Assembly (NCBI RefSeq): GCF_000383615.1
Contig: NZ_KB911588.1
Span: 354,850 to 418,849 of the forward strand
Direction of reading: 5' to 3'
DNA from: Streptomyces canus 299MFChir4.1
GTDB taxonomy: Bacteria > Actinomycetota > Actinomycetes > Streptomycetales > Streptomycetaceae
DNA: 64,000 bases
Position 1 is the stretch's first letter. The number at the start of each line of letters is the position of its first letter. The position numbers and the translations under genes are program-made. Of the stretch, positions 52,774 through 61,287 are shown in pieces. Below the pieces are notes generated by a model. The model was not told where the DNA came from and ran no database searches. It saw only the letters and a list, made by a program, of their open reading frames with translations.

Positions 52774-53739
52774 TCAACTCAGCGTGACCTGGCGGTTGGT
52801 GAGGCCGCCACGGGCGCGGCGCTCGTCGGCGGTCAGCGGTGCGTCCGTGGCCAGAGCACCCGCGAGACGCTCGGCGAACTCGGCGGCCGGCTTCTCGACG
52901 TCCTCCGCGGTGACCCCGCTCGGCAGGTCCCACACCGGGACGGTGAGGCCGTGGGCACGGAAGGAACCGACGAGCCGGGTGCCCTCGCCGAGGCTCGACT
53001 TCCCGGCCGCGTGCAGTCGCGCGAGCGCGTCCAGAAGTTGCTCCTCGGGGTGCGGCATCACCCAGCGCAGGTGGTTCTTGTCCGGAGTCTCGCACCAGTA
53101 GGCGGCGTCGACACCGGTCAGCCGGACGGTCGGGATGGCCGCCGCGTTGGCCCGCTCCAGGGAGGCGGTCACCTCGGGCGTGGCGTTCTCCGCGTCCGGG
53201 ACCCAGAACTCGAAGCCCTCGTGCACAACTGGCTCGAACGCGCCTTCGGGATCGAGCAGATCCTGCAGTCGCGGACCGTCGGCGGGAGCGCGCCGGCCCT
53301 CGACCGGGGTGCCCGGAGCCGCGGTGAGCGCGCGCTGGAGGGTGTCGGCGAGGTCGCGGCTGATGTCGCCCGACGCCGTGTCGTTCTGCAGACCGATCAG
53401 TACCGAGCCGTCGTCGCGGCGCAGGGCGGGCCAGGCCATCGGCAGGACCGTGGCCAGCGTGACCGACGGGACGCCTTCGGGGAGGCCGCTCCTGAGGGTC
53501 AGCCCGACCGTGGCGGCGGGGACCAGCTCGCGCAGGGCCACCCAGTCGCCCTCGCCGGCGAGGCCCTCGAACGGGCGGTGCACCAGCTCGGTCGCGGCCT
53601 GTGCGGCGGCCCGGCCGTGGCAGGCCTTGTAGCGGCGGCCGCTTCCGCACGGGCAGGGTTCGCGGGCGCCGACGACCGGGACCTCGCCATCCGTGATCTG
53701 CGGGCGCTTGGCCTTCGTCTGGGGTCGCTTCTTGGCCAT
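52774..53739 (-). CDS. SEC-C motif protein (DUF5926 family)
   Basis: A 321-residue protein from the ATG at 53739. A basic start (MAKKRPQTKAKRPQ) and a SEC-C zinc motif, REPCPCGSGRRYKACHG (about 26-42), are followed by a long domain conserved in actinobacteria and called DUF5926. SEC-C motifs bind zinc and often contact proteins or ribosome-linked partners, as at the end of SecA. The function of the rest is unknown. Confidence 0.88.
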   Translation of the reverse strand: MAKKRPQTKAKRPQITDGEVPVVGAREPCPCGSGRRYKACHGRAAAQAATELVHRPFEGLAGEGDWVALRELVPAATVGLTLRSGLPEGVPSVTLATVLPMAWPALRRDDGSVLIGLQNDTASGDISRDLADTLQRALTAAPGTPVEGRRAPADGPRLQDLLDPEGAFEPVVHEGFEFWVPDAENATPEVTASLERANAAAIPTVRLTGVDAAYWCETPDKNHLRWVMPHPEEQLLDALARLHAAGKSSLGEGTRLVGSFRAHGLTVPVWDLPSGVTAEDVEKPAAEFAERLAGALATDAPLTADERRARGGLTNRQVTLS

Positions 53740-53814
53740 CGTGGCTGTCTCCCGGTTACGGCTCGTCTCGTACGGGCGCGAGCCTAGCCGCTTGCGACTT
53801 GGCCGACGGGAGCC

Positions 53815-53823
53815 TGTGGACAA
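53815..53823 (-). other. Single DnaA box
   Basis: TTGTCCACA on the minus strand, the preferred Streptomyces DnaA box, lies in the gap between the SEC-C gene and the ATP-binding gene. A single site may be coincidence. Confidence 0.45.
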
Positions 53824-53863
53824 CCACCGGGGTGTCCTGCTCGGACGCCCGGTCCCGGTCGCC

Positions 53864-54499
53864 TCAGCCGAGATCGTCGAACGCGTCCGAGAAGTCCAGG
53901 TCGGGTATCGCCACCGACGGGGCCACGACCCGCGTGGCGAAGTCGCTCCTCCGGCAGCCGGCGTCCGGATCGTGAACGTCCGCGTGGACGATCACCCAGA
54001 CCGTGACCTCGCCCCGGGCGTCGTCCCTGACGCCCCAGTCGTCGGCCAGCGCGGTGATGATGTTGAGCCCGCGGCCGCCGTGCGCGGTGACCGAGGGGGT
54101 GGCCGGAGCCGGGCGGGTGGGTCCGCCGCCGTCCGTCACCTCGACCGTGAGCCTGCCTCCCGCGTCCACCCGCCAGGCGGCGCGGACGTCGCCGTCCCCG
54201 GCCAGGGCGTCGCCCAGCGGCCGGCCGTGCTTGCACGCGTTGCTCAAGAGTTCGGAAAGAATCAGTACGGCGTCGTCGATGACCGATTCCGCCACGCCAC
54301 CCCTGCGCAGTTGCACGCGCATACGGTGTCTCGCTTTCCCCACGCCCGCAGGGCCATGGGGTACGGCCATGCTCGACGACGTGGGCACCTCCTGTGCCAC
54401 CACCAACGCCACCCCCGAGACCTCCTTAGCCCCACGCCACGGAGTGGATGCCCCTTTGGCCTGTACCGGAAACCGGCCAATCACGTTCCGCCGACGCAT
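53864..54499 (-). CDS. RsbW-like ATP-binding protein (HATPase)
   Basis: A 211-residue GHKL protein. The N box appears as LSELLSNACKHGRPL and the G boxes as VTDGGGPTRPA and TAHGGRGLNIITALADD. Around 60 N-terminal residues and 40 C-terminal residues extend the bare kinase domain. The start at 54499 is uncertain; the Met residues near 44 and 60 are alternatives. It is a probable anti-sigma factor or switch kinase without an adjacent partner. Confidence 0.82.
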   Translation of the reverse strand: MRRRNVIGRFPVQAKGASTPWRGAKEVSGVALVVAQEVPTSSSMAVPHGPAGVGKARHRMRVQLRRGGVAESVIDDAVLILSELLSNACKHGRPLGDALAGDGDVRAAWRVDAGGRLTVEVTDGGGPTRPAPATPSVTAHGGRGLNIITALADDWGVRDDARGEVTVWVIVHADVHDPDAGCRRSDFATRVVAPSVAIPDLDFSDAFDDLG

Positions 54500-54557
54500 T
54501 CGTCACGATCGAACACGCACCGAACGCGCCGGGGCACACCCTGTGACGGAGGTGACG

Positions 54558-55385
54558 TCAGCGGCCCAGTCGGTCGAGCACCGCGCGCGGGCGGTTGGTG
54601 ATGATGGCGTCGACGCCCAGCTCCACGCAGAGGTCCACGTCCTCGGGCTCGTTCACGGTCCACACGTGCACCTGGTGACCCGCCCGCTTCAGGCGCTCGA
54701 TGTAGCCGGGGTGGTTGCGCACGATCCGCATCGAGGGACCGGCGATCCGCACCCCCGCGGGCAGCCGGCCGTCCCGCAGCCGGGGCGAGACGAACTGCAG
54801 CAGATAGACGGTCGGCAGGGTCGGCGAGGCGGCACGCACGCGATGCAGTGACCGGGCCGAGAAGCTCATGACCCGGATCGGCGACTCGGCGGCGGAGGCG
54901 GGGGCGTCCAGGCCGAACCGCTTCAGCAGCTCCAGCAGCCGCTCCTCGACCTGTCCCGCCCAGCGCGTCGGATGCTTGGTCTCGATGGCCATCTCCACCC
55001 GGCGCCCCGCGTCGGCGACGAGTTCGAGCAGCCGCTCCAGGGTCAGGACGGAGGTGTCCTCCCGGTCCTCGGGCCGAAACACCCAGTCCGGCTCCTCGTC
55101 GCGGGTGCGCCAGAACTCCCGTGTCCTGCGCGAGCCGAAGTCCAGGGCGGCGAGATCGGCTAGCTCCAGGGCCGAGACCGCTCCGCGGCCATTGGACGTA
55201 CGGTTGACCCGTCGGTCGTGGACGCACACGAGATGGCCGTCGGCCGTGAGGCGTACATCGCATTCGAGGGCGTCCGCACCGTCCTCGATCGCCTTGCGGT
55301 ACGCGGCGAGCGTGTGCTCGGGAGCGTCTTCCGAGGCTCCGCGGTGGGCGACGACTTGAGTCAGCTGCTGCCGTGCGTGGGTCAC
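54558..55385 (-). CDS. Glycerophosphodiester phosphodiesterase
   Basis: A 275-residue TIM-barrel GDPD enzyme. The catalytic His/Arg region VVAHRGASEDAPEHT, acid metal ligands ALECDVRLT and VHDRRVNRTS, and IETKHP are all present, as are the C-terminal HVWTVNEPEDV and GVDAIITNRP. It splits glycerophosphodiesters to sn-glycerol-3-phosphate and alcohol. No signal peptide is seen, so it is cytoplasmic. The GTG at 55385 is chosen because the His-Arg motif then sits about 12 residues in, as is usual. Confidence 0.93.
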   Translation of the reverse strand: MTHARQQLTQVVAHRGASEDAPEHTLAAYRKAIEDGADALECDVRLTADGHLVCVHDRRVNRTSNGRGAVSALELADLAALDFGSRRTREFWRTRDEEPDWVFRPEDREDTSVLTLERLLELVADAGRRVEMAIETKHPTRWAGQVEERLLELLKRFGLDAPASAAESPIRVMSFSARSLHRVRAASPTLPTVYLLQFVSPRLRDGRLPAGVRIAGPSMRIVRNHPGYIERLKRAGHQVHVWTVNEPEDVDLCVELGVDAIITNRPRAVLDRLGR

Positions 55386-55644
55386 CGCGTCATGGTGCCA
55401 CCGCTCGGGGGTACGCGTGCGAACGGAGGCATATGTATTGCGCCTCATTTGTCTTGCATGGCCTATATAAAGAGCAGCCGCAGACCCACAGGCACCGCTT
55501 ATGGTGCCCTGACGGCCCGTGGGAAAAGCTGACGGCATACAAAAGGACATGCACAGCTGACGCACGCCGGACACGAGAGCGGCACTGGCCGAGCGTGACC
55601 GAGTGCGACCGACAACCGACAGCCGTGGACCGAGGAGAGAAGCT

Positions 55645-57135
55645 GTGAGCACCGAGAACGAGGGCACCGCGGTACCCCCGGCCCCGTCCGCACCCCCCGT
55701 GCCGGTGGACGCTCCCGCGGCTTCGGCCCACCAGGCCTCCGACGCGGGCGCCTCCACCACTCCGGCCCCGCCGCACGCCTCCGGCGGCGCAGAGGGACCG
55801 GAACTCGTGCACGCGGGACCGGCTCCGGCTTACGCCTCGGCACAGGGGCAGCCGCACGGCGCCCCGGGCGGCCCCGAGGGCGCCTGGCCGCCGCCGCAGC
55901 CTCCGGGCACCCCGTCGTACGCCGACGGCGGTGCGGGTGCGGGCGGTGCCGGTGCGGGTGGCGCCGGTCCGACGGGTGTCTGGGGTGCGGGCTACCAGCA
56001 GCCCGCACCGAAGCCGAAGAACGGCCGCGGTGGTCTCGTCGCCGCGATCCTGGTGGCCGCGCTGGTCGCCGGTGGCCTCGGCGGCGGTCTCGGCTACACC
56101 CTGGCCAAGAACAACGACAACGGCTCCTCCACGACCCTGTCCGCCTCCGACAGCGGCGGCAGCGTCAAGCGTGACGCCGGCACCGTCGCGGGCGTGGCGC
56201 AGAGGGCCCTGCCCAGCACCGTCACCATCGAGGCCGAGTCCACCAACGGCGAAGGCGGCACCGGAACGGGCTTCGTCTTCGACACCCAGGGCCATATCGT
56301 CACCAACAACCACGTGGTCGCCGACGCGGTCGACGGCGGCAAGCTGACCGCCACCTTCCCGAACGGCAAGAAGTACGACGCCGAGGTGGTCGGCCACGCC
56401 CAGGGCTACGACGTGGCGGTCATCAAGCTCAAGAACGCGCCGAGCGACCTCAATCCGCTCACCCTGGGCAACTCCGACCAGGTGGCGGTGGGCGACTCCA
56501 CGATCGCGATCGGCGCCCCCTTCGGCCTGTCGAACACCGTCACGACGGGCATCATCAGCGCGAAGAACCGCCCGGTGGCCTCCAGCGACGGCAGCGGCAG
56601 CAACGCCTCCTACATGAGCGCGCTGCAGACGGACGCGTCGATCAACCCGGGCAACTCGGGCGGTCCCCTCCTCGACGCGCAGGGCAATGTGATCGGCATC
56701 AACTCCGCGATCCAGTCCACCAGCGGCGGCGGCCTCGGCGGCACCAGCCAGTCCGGCTCGATCGGCCTCGGCTTCGCCATCCCGATCAACCAGGCCAAGT
56801 ACGTCGCCCAGCAGCTGATCAAGACCGGCAAGCCGGTCTACGCCAAGATCGGCGCGTCCGTCTCCCTGGAGGACTCCACGGGGGGCGCGAAGATCACCAC
56901 CGAGGGCGCCGGCGGTTCCGCCCCGGTCGAGTCGGGCGGCCCCGCGGCCAAGGCCGGCCTCAAGCCCGGCGACGTCATCACCAAGCTGGACGACCACGTC
57001 ATCGACTCCGGCCCCACCCTGATCGGCGAGATCTGGACCCACAAGCCCGGCGACAAGGTCAAGATCACCTACGAACGCGACGGCAAGACCCACACAGTCG
57101 ATCTCACCCTGGGCTCCCGCACCGGCGACAGCTGA
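55645..57135 (+). CDS. HtrA/DegP-like membrane-anchored serine protease with PDZ domain
   Basis: A 496-residue protein from the GTG at 55645 (GAGGAGAG upstream). The N-terminal 125 residues are Pro/Ala/Gly-rich and cytoplasmic, then one membrane span (about 130-155). The trypsin-like domain holds the catalytic triad in TNNHVVADAV (His about 222), YDVAVIKLK (Asp about 256) and NPGNSGGPLL (Ser about 339). A PDZ domain follows (GPAAKAGLKPGDVITKLDDHVI). It degrades misfolded exported proteins. A tRNA gene lies 62 bases after its stop. Confidence 0.95.
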   Translation: MSTENEGTAVPPAPSAPPVPVDAPAASAHQASDAGASTTPAPPHASGGAEGPELVHAGPAPAYASAQGQPHGAPGGPEGAWPPPQPPGTPSYADGGAGAGGAGAGGAGPTGVWGAGYQQPAPKPKNGRGGLVAAILVAALVAGGLGGGLGYTLAKNNDNGSSTTLSASDSGGSVKRDAGTVAGVAQRALPSTVTIEAESTNGEGGTGTGFVFDTQGHIVTNNHVVADAVDGGKLTATFPNGKKYDAEVVGHAQGYDVAVIKLKNAPSDLNPLTLGNSDQVAVGDSTIAIGAPFGLSNTVTTGIISAKNRPVASSDGSGSNASYMSALQTDASINPGNSGGPLLDAQGNVIGINSAIQSTSGGGLGGTSQSGSIGLGFAIPINQAKYVAQQLIKTGKPVYAKIGASVSLEDSTGGAKITTEGAGGSAPVESGGPAAKAGLKPGDVITKLDDHVIDSGPTLIGEIWTHKPGDKVKITYERDGKTHTVDLTLGSRTGDS

Positions 57136-57197
57136 CCCCCACGCCCCCGCCCCGACCCGTTACGCTGTTCCCCGCGCCACGGTCACCGGCGGCGCGG

Positions 57198-57284
57198 GGT
57201 GGGTTGCCCGAGCGGCCTAAGGGAACGGTCTTGAAAACCGTCGTGGCAGCGATGTCACCGTGGGTTCAAATCCCACACCCACCG
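57198..57284 (+). tRNA. tRNA-Ser (anticodon TGA), integration target of the AICE
   Basis: The acceptor stem GGTGGGT (57198-57204) pairs with ACCCACC (57277-57283). The anticodon stem ACGGT/ACCGT encloses loop CTTGAAA, giving anticodon TGA. A long variable arm and T-arm GTTCAAAT complete a class II tRNA. The gene is intact. Mobile-element genes begin right after it, so its 3' half should be the attL core of the element. Confidence 0.95.
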
Positions 57285-57287
57285 CTT

Positions 57288-57360
57288 GATTCGCAGTAGA
57301 GCGGCCTCTGACCAGGTTCGATTGGTTGGAGGCCGCTCTAGGTGCTATGGCCTGCGAATC
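57288..57360 (+). terminator. Stem-loop after tRNA-Ser
   Basis: TAGAGCGGCCTC (57297-57308) pairs exactly with GAGGCCGCTCTA (57329-57340), loop 20 nt. An outer pair GATTCGCAG (57288-57296) and CTGCGAATC (57352-57360) extends the stem with an 11-nt bulge. It probably terminates tRNA transcription, and it lies at the element's left end. Confidence 0.7.
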
Positions 57361-57391
57361 TCCGTGAGTCCCCGTGGTTTACCGGCCTATC

Positions 57392-57409
57392 GGGCACGCG
57401 AGGGGCACG
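57392..57409. repeat. Tandem GGGCACG repeat near the element left end
   Basis: GGGCACG occurs at 57392-57398 and 57403-57409, 11 bp apart (one helical turn), just inside the left boundary. This spacing is what arm-type integrase or Xis sites show. That assignment is inference. Confidence 0.3.
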
Positions 57410-57433
57410 TCAGCTATGGGGTGGGAGTCGGTC

Positions 57434-57886
57434 GTGTCAGACACTACGGACTGGCTAGCTGCTGCAGGTGGCATCGTTGGTGCCATCGGTGGTCCAGCGG
57501 GTCTTTGGGCTGCTTGGCATCAGTACCGAACTGAGCGTCGACGCCGTGTTGCCCCTCCACCTGAGGTTGTTCAGTCGTTGCTGTTGCTGGTCAACGTGGC
57601 CGAAGAGGCGACAAAGCGGTACCGAGATGAGGCGTGGTGGGCTCAGTCTGGAGCGGTGGCGACAGCAACGAGTTTGCTCCGACTTCTGCCGATGCTCTCG
57701 GACGAGCGATTGGTGAGGGCCATCCAGACAGCCGAAATCTGGTGTGACTTGGCAAGCAGCGCCACTGCTGATGACAGCGACAGCCATACGCGAGCTGCTG
57801 AGACTGTGGTCAAGCAGAAGGAGCGCGCGGAAAACATGCATCGCTTTGCCACGGAAGCGCTACAAAGGGCTCGAAAGCTGGCTTAA
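57434..57886 (+). CDS. Small membrane-anchored hypothetical protein of the element
   Basis: A 150-residue protein. A hydrophobic span near the start (WLAAAGGIVGAIGGPAGLWAAW) is followed by a basic stop-transfer patch (RTERRRR) and a helical domain rich in Ala, Glu and Lys. The GTG at 57434 has GGGAG 6 bases upstream; the ATG at 57416 is an alternative. The family is not recognised. It is the first gene of the element and has lower GC than core genes. Confidence 0.6.
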   Translation: MSDTTDWLAAAGGIVGAIGGPAGLWAAWHQYRTERRRRVAPPPEVVQSLLLLVNVAEEATKRYRDEAWWAQSGAVATATSLLRLLPMLSDERLVRAIQTAEIWCDLASSATADDSDSHTRAAETVVKQKERAENMHRFATEALQRARKLA

Positions 57887-58427
57887 CGCCAGGCCGAGTC
57901 CTTTCCATGATCGCCAACTTTTCGGTGGTCAGTTCTCTTCGCCGACTGCCTCGCAGGTAGAAGCCTGCCTAAAACCCACCACTCACCCCTGCTTCCATCC
58001 CGTCCGCCGTCGACCCACACACCGTGGAGCGGGCGTGGTTCATGGCGTCCAGGTGGAGCGCGCCACTGTACGAACGACCTGGACGCCATGGGCCGCGTCT
58101 GCTCGGCTCTGCCTGGGTCGATGGTGGTCGGGATGGAAGCCTCCCCGCGCACGCCACTACGTGCCCGCGGTCGGGAACGGCGCCCTCTCCATCCCGGTGT
58201 CGGCCGATCCCCCGCCGGAGGCATCGTCTTGACCGTGGGCCGCTCTGTATGGTGATCGACTCATGGTCACCGGCCCTATCCACATGTGGGCGCGCGTCGG
58301 CGGCGGCAGCGCCAAGCGGGCCGAAGGCAGGAGCGCGGGCGCAGCCAGAGCCGGGAAGCGCGCCCGGCGGAGCGAAGCGCAGCCGGGGCTTGATGAGGTA
58401 GAGAAACCTGTAACAGCTCGCGCTGGC
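57887..58427. other. Gene-free 541-bp region of the element
   Basis: No convincing gene is seen. Its main content is the long hairpin at 57991-58140, described separately. The rest, up to the GntR gene stop, is unassigned. Confidence 0.5.
57991..58140. ncRNA. Long imperfect hairpin, candidate structured RNA or element origin
   Basis: Bases 57991-58002 (GCTTCCATCCCG) pair with 58129-58140, 58010-58017 with 58114-58121, and 58041-58054 (CATGGCGTCCAGGT) with 58077-58090, all on one axis. The intervening positions are largely G-C, A-T or G-T pairs, so the fold holds well as RNA. The loop is about 22 nt (58055-58076). It lies between the tRNA end of the element and the repressor gene. It may be a regulatory RNA, a single-strand origin or the remains of an inverted duplication; the sequence alone does not decide. 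Confidence 0.5.
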
Positions 58428-59186
58428 CTACGCGTCGAAGTCGTACTCCAGGATGTACGAAGCGGCATCGAGCGTCATCTCGTTGATCTCGACGGGGCGT
58501 CCCTCGTCCGCGAACGCGGTTCGGCAAATGAGGATGACCGGCGTACCTGCGGAGATGCTCAGCTGTTCCGCCTCATGCTTCGTGGGCATGCGGGAACGGA
58601 TCTCCTCGCGGAAGTGCACTGGCTTGTACCCGAGTTCAGCAAGACGGGCATACGTCCCGCCGGGTCCCGTGTCTGCCTGAGTGATCGCTGACCCCGCCAC
58701 CATCGACGTGGGGAGATAACTCGTCGCGAGAAGGACGGGCTTCTCATCAAGGACGAACCGCCGCCGCCTCACGCACACGGTGTCCTCGCCACCCAATTCC
58801 AGGACCTGCCCGATGTGTTCTGGTGCTGCCTCTTCGGACACCGTCACCTGATCCACTACCAGCGCGCGGTTCTCGATGTCGGCAGACCAGATGGACCGGC
58901 CACTGCCCCACTGCTCCTGCGCGAGTCGCTGAATGCCTCGACGCCTGAGGGGGCGGAAAGATCGCACGAAGACACCGGCGCCCTTGCGGGACTCGGCGAT
59001 GCCCTCGTCCTTGAGCACGCTCAAGGCCTGACGAGCCGTCATGCGGGCCACGCCGTGGGTGGCCATGAGGTCGTTCTCTCCCGGAAGCCGATCACCGGGA
59101 CCGTACTCGCCCGACCGGATCGCCTCGCGTAGAGAGTCCGCAATCCGCTGGTACTTCGGCCGACGGTCGTCGTCGGTGGTGGTCAT
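58428..59186 (-). CDS. GntR-family repressor with UTRA domain (KorSA-like)
   Basis: A 252-residue protein with a GntR winged helix (about 10-75; YQRIADSLREAIRSGEYGPG, ATHGVARMTARQAL) and a UTRA ligand-binding domain (about 95-245). In pSAM2 the equivalent KorSA represses element functions, including the activator gene pra. It is divergent from the transfer genes, and the 137-188 bp between them hold four copies of a TCTAGA-centred operator. Confidence 0.9.
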   Translation of the reverse strand: MTTTDDDRRPKYQRIADSLREAIRSGEYGPGDRLPGENDLMATHGVARMTARQALSVLKDEGIAESRKGAGVFVRSFRPLRRRGIQRLAQEQWGSGRSIWSADIENRALVVDQVTVSEEAAPEHIGQVLELGGEDTVCVRRRRFVLDEKPVLLATSYLPTSMVAGSAITQADTGPGGTYARLAELGYKPVHFREEIRSRMPTKHEAEQLSISAGTPVILICRTAFADEGRPVEINEMTLDAASYILEYDFDA

Positions 59187-59204
59187 TCGGGAGCCCTCCC
59201 TTCT

Positions 59205-59334
59205 TCTCTAGACAGCCTAGGCCATGTATGCGTCCCCCGCCCTGTCGTGTAGCCGCGATCCCGCTCTCTCAACATCTCTAGACAGATCCCTTGACGTCTC
59301 TAGAGACGTATGGCCTACTGAACATGTCTAGAGA
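59205..59334. promoter_or_regulatory. Array of four TCTAGA-centred operators
   Basis: Copies are TCTCTAGACAG (59205-59215), TCTCTAGACAG (59275-59285), ACGTCTCTAGAGACGT (59294-59309, a perfect 16-bp palindrome) and TGTCTAGAGA (59325-59334). They share the core TCTAGA. They lie between divergent genes, the usual place for a GntR repressor of this kind to control both its own gene and the transfer operon. Confidence 0.8.
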
Positions 59335-59374
59335 GGTCGTGACCGGCGACCTCCAAGAACTGAGGGATGTGCTC

Positions 59375-59710
59375 ATGCCGTCGTTCAAGATCGACACTTC
59401 GACCGCTGTGGTGTTCGTGGCGACCGCCCCGGAGCCGAAGATGGTCAACAAGAAGACCGGTGAGCGGGCCGTGGACCGTGACAATCCCGACGTGGGCCTG
59501 TCGACGGTGGGCCTGCTGGTCTCGGACGAGGGGGAGGGAAACCTCTACCAGGTCACCGTCCCGGAGACCGGTTACCCCGAGGGCCTGACTCCGGGTACGC
59601 CGGTGGTGGTGACGGGGCTGAAGGCGCGGGACTGGGAGAACGAGTTCAACGGCCAGAAGCGGCACGGGATCTCGTTCCGCGCGGTCGCGATCACCCCGCT
59701 GGGTGCCTGA
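59375..59710 (+). CDS. Conserved AICE protein of unknown function
   Basis: A 111-residue protein, taken from the ATG at 59375 (GAGGGA 7 bases upstream; an earlier ATG at 59324 is leaderless). It begins MPSFKIDTSTAVVFVATAPE and has KTGERAVDRDNPDVGLSTV and a beta-rich core, recurrent beside FtsK-like genes in pSAM2-type elements. An OB-like fold is possible but unproved. Its stop is 2 bases before the translocase start. Confidence 0.75.
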   Translation: MPSFKIDTSTAVVFVATAPEPKMVNKKTGERAVDRDNPDVGLSTVGLLVSDEGEGNLYQVTVPETGYPEGLTPGTPVVVTGLKARDWENEFNGQKRHGISFRAVAITPLGA

Positions 59711-59712
59711 TC

Positions 59713-61032
59713 ATGGCTGACTGGACGGTGTGGCTGGAGGCCACGGGAGCTGCGGCGGGTGCGGGCGGACTCGGCTACGCGAAGGTCCGCGCTCCTCGCG
59801 TGTACTGGTCGCTGGTCGGACTTCCCGCCACGTGGGGGCGGTTCTCCTTCTCCTACCGGGCGACGATGGACGTGTGCGGGCTGACGGTGCAGCCGTCCGG
59901 CCTGCGGGCGTTTATGGCCCGCAATGTGGCCCGGCGTGAGGTGCAGCCGGTAGCGCCGAAGATCCGCCGGATACGGCCCACCTCGACCGGTCTGCGGGTG
60001 ACGCTGCGGCTTCCGGCCGGTCTGGAGCCCGCCGACGTGATCGCCTCGACGGAGCGTCTTCGGCATGCCTGGGGTGTGCACGCGGTGCGCGTGGTGGTGG
60101 TCAAGCCGGGGTTCGTCGAGCTGCGGATGACCGGGTATGACGTGCTGCGCCGGGTGCGGATGCCGCGCAAGGTCCAGCCTCACGACATGGCCGTACCCGT
60201 CGCGCTGCGCGATGACGGGACCGCCTTCGAGCGGGACTACCGCAAGGCGCCGATGGCGCTCACCCTGGGCGCGAACAACTCCGGCAAGTCCATGTACCAG
60301 CGCAACCTGATCAACGGGCTCGCAAAGCTGCCGGTCGCGCTGGTGGGCATGGACTGCAAGCGCGGGGTGGAACAGTCCGCTTTCGCCCCGCGGCTGTCGG
60401 CCCTGGCGACCAACCCGGACGATGCCGCCTCGCTGGCCGATGTGCTGGTGGCGGAGATGGAAGACCGCTTCGACCTGCTCAACCTGCACGGCGCCTCGGA
60501 CGTCTGGGAACTCCCCGAGGACGTGCGGCCTGCGCCGATCGTGGTGCTGGTCGACGAGATCGCCGAACTCTTCCTGATCTCCCGCAAGGAAGACGAGGAC
60601 CGCCGCACCCGGATCGTCACGGCGTTGATCCGCCTCGCACAGATGGCCCGCGCGGTCGGCATCTACCTGGAAATCTGCGGGCAACGCTTCGGCTCCGACC
60701 TGGGCAAGGGCGCCACCATGCTCCGGGCCCAGCTCACCGGCCGTGTCGTGCACCGCGTCAACGACAAGGAAACCGCCGAGATGGGGCTCAAGGACGTCGC
60801 CCCGACCGCCGTGCCGACCGCGTGCATGATCCCCGCCAACCGGCCCGGCACGGCTGTGGCCACCGACGCTTCCGGCGGCTGGTGCAAGATCCGCACCCCC
60901 GAGATCTCCCGCGACGACGTCGCCGCTGCCTGCCGGGACTTCGCCCACCTGGTGCCCGACCTGCCGTTCCTCGCCCCGTTCCGGCCCCACGTTCCCGCCC
61001 CGGCCGCCGCTGCTCCGTCACTGGTCAAGTGA
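59713..61032 (+). CDS. FtsK/SpoIIIE-type DNA translocase (TraB/TraSA-like)
   Basis: A 439-residue protein. Walker A is in LGANNSGKSMYQ (about 185-196) and Walker B in PIVVLVDEIAEL (about 274-285). The N-terminus has one hydrophobic stretch. In actinomycete elements a single FtsK-like protein carries out conjugal transfer of double-stranded DNA. It begins the long same-strand run of transfer and spread genes; the following gene overlaps its stop. Confidence 0.93.
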   Translation: MADWTVWLEATGAAAGAGGLGYAKVRAPRVYWSLVGLPATWGRFSFSYRATMDVCGLTVQPSGLRAFMARNVARREVQPVAPKIRRIRPTSTGLRVTLRLPAGLEPADVIASTERLRHAWGVHAVRVVVVKPGFVELRMTGYDVLRRVRMPRKVQPHDMAVPVALRDDGTAFERDYRKAPMALTLGANNSGKSMYQRNLINGLAKLPVALVGMDCKRGVEQSAFAPRLSALATNPDDAASLADVLVAEMEDRFDLLNLHGASDVWELPEDVRPAPIVVLVDEIAELFLISRKEDEDRRTRIVTALIRLAQMARAVGIYLEICGQRFGSDLGKGATMLRAQLTGRVVHRVNDKETAEMGLKDVAPTAVPTACMIPANRPGTAVATDASGGWCKIRTPEISRDDVAAACRDFAHLVPDLPFLAPFRPHVPAPAAAAPSLVK

Positions 61033-61211
61033 TCGCCGTGGCCGCGTCCAAGGCTCGCGCGTCCGTGACCGCCGAACCGGCGAAGTGCCCGACCTGCAAG
61101 GGCTCCGGCGAGGTCTCCCGCACCGTCCACGTCGGACGAAAGCGCCGCCCGGTCGGCCAGCAAACCGGCATCTGCCTGACCTGCCTGGGCTCCGGCGAAG
61201 CCACCGACTGA
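61029..61211 (+). CDS. Small zinc-ribbon protein (60 aa)
   Basis: Its GTG overlaps the translocase stop (GTGA). Two CxxC motifs, KCPTCKGSGE and CLTCLGSGE, resemble DnaJ-type cysteine repeats and should bind one zinc. The function is unknown; the coupling to traB suggests a transfer role. Confidence 0.75.
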   Translation: MIAVAASKARASVTAEPAKCPTCKGSGEVSRTVHVGRKRRPVGQQTGICLTCLGSGEATD

Positions 61212-61287
61212 AGCCCTCCGGGGCCGGGCGGCCGGACACGATCCCCGCCCGCTCCCGGCCCGACCCCCTTGAAGGAGGTGAAGACCC

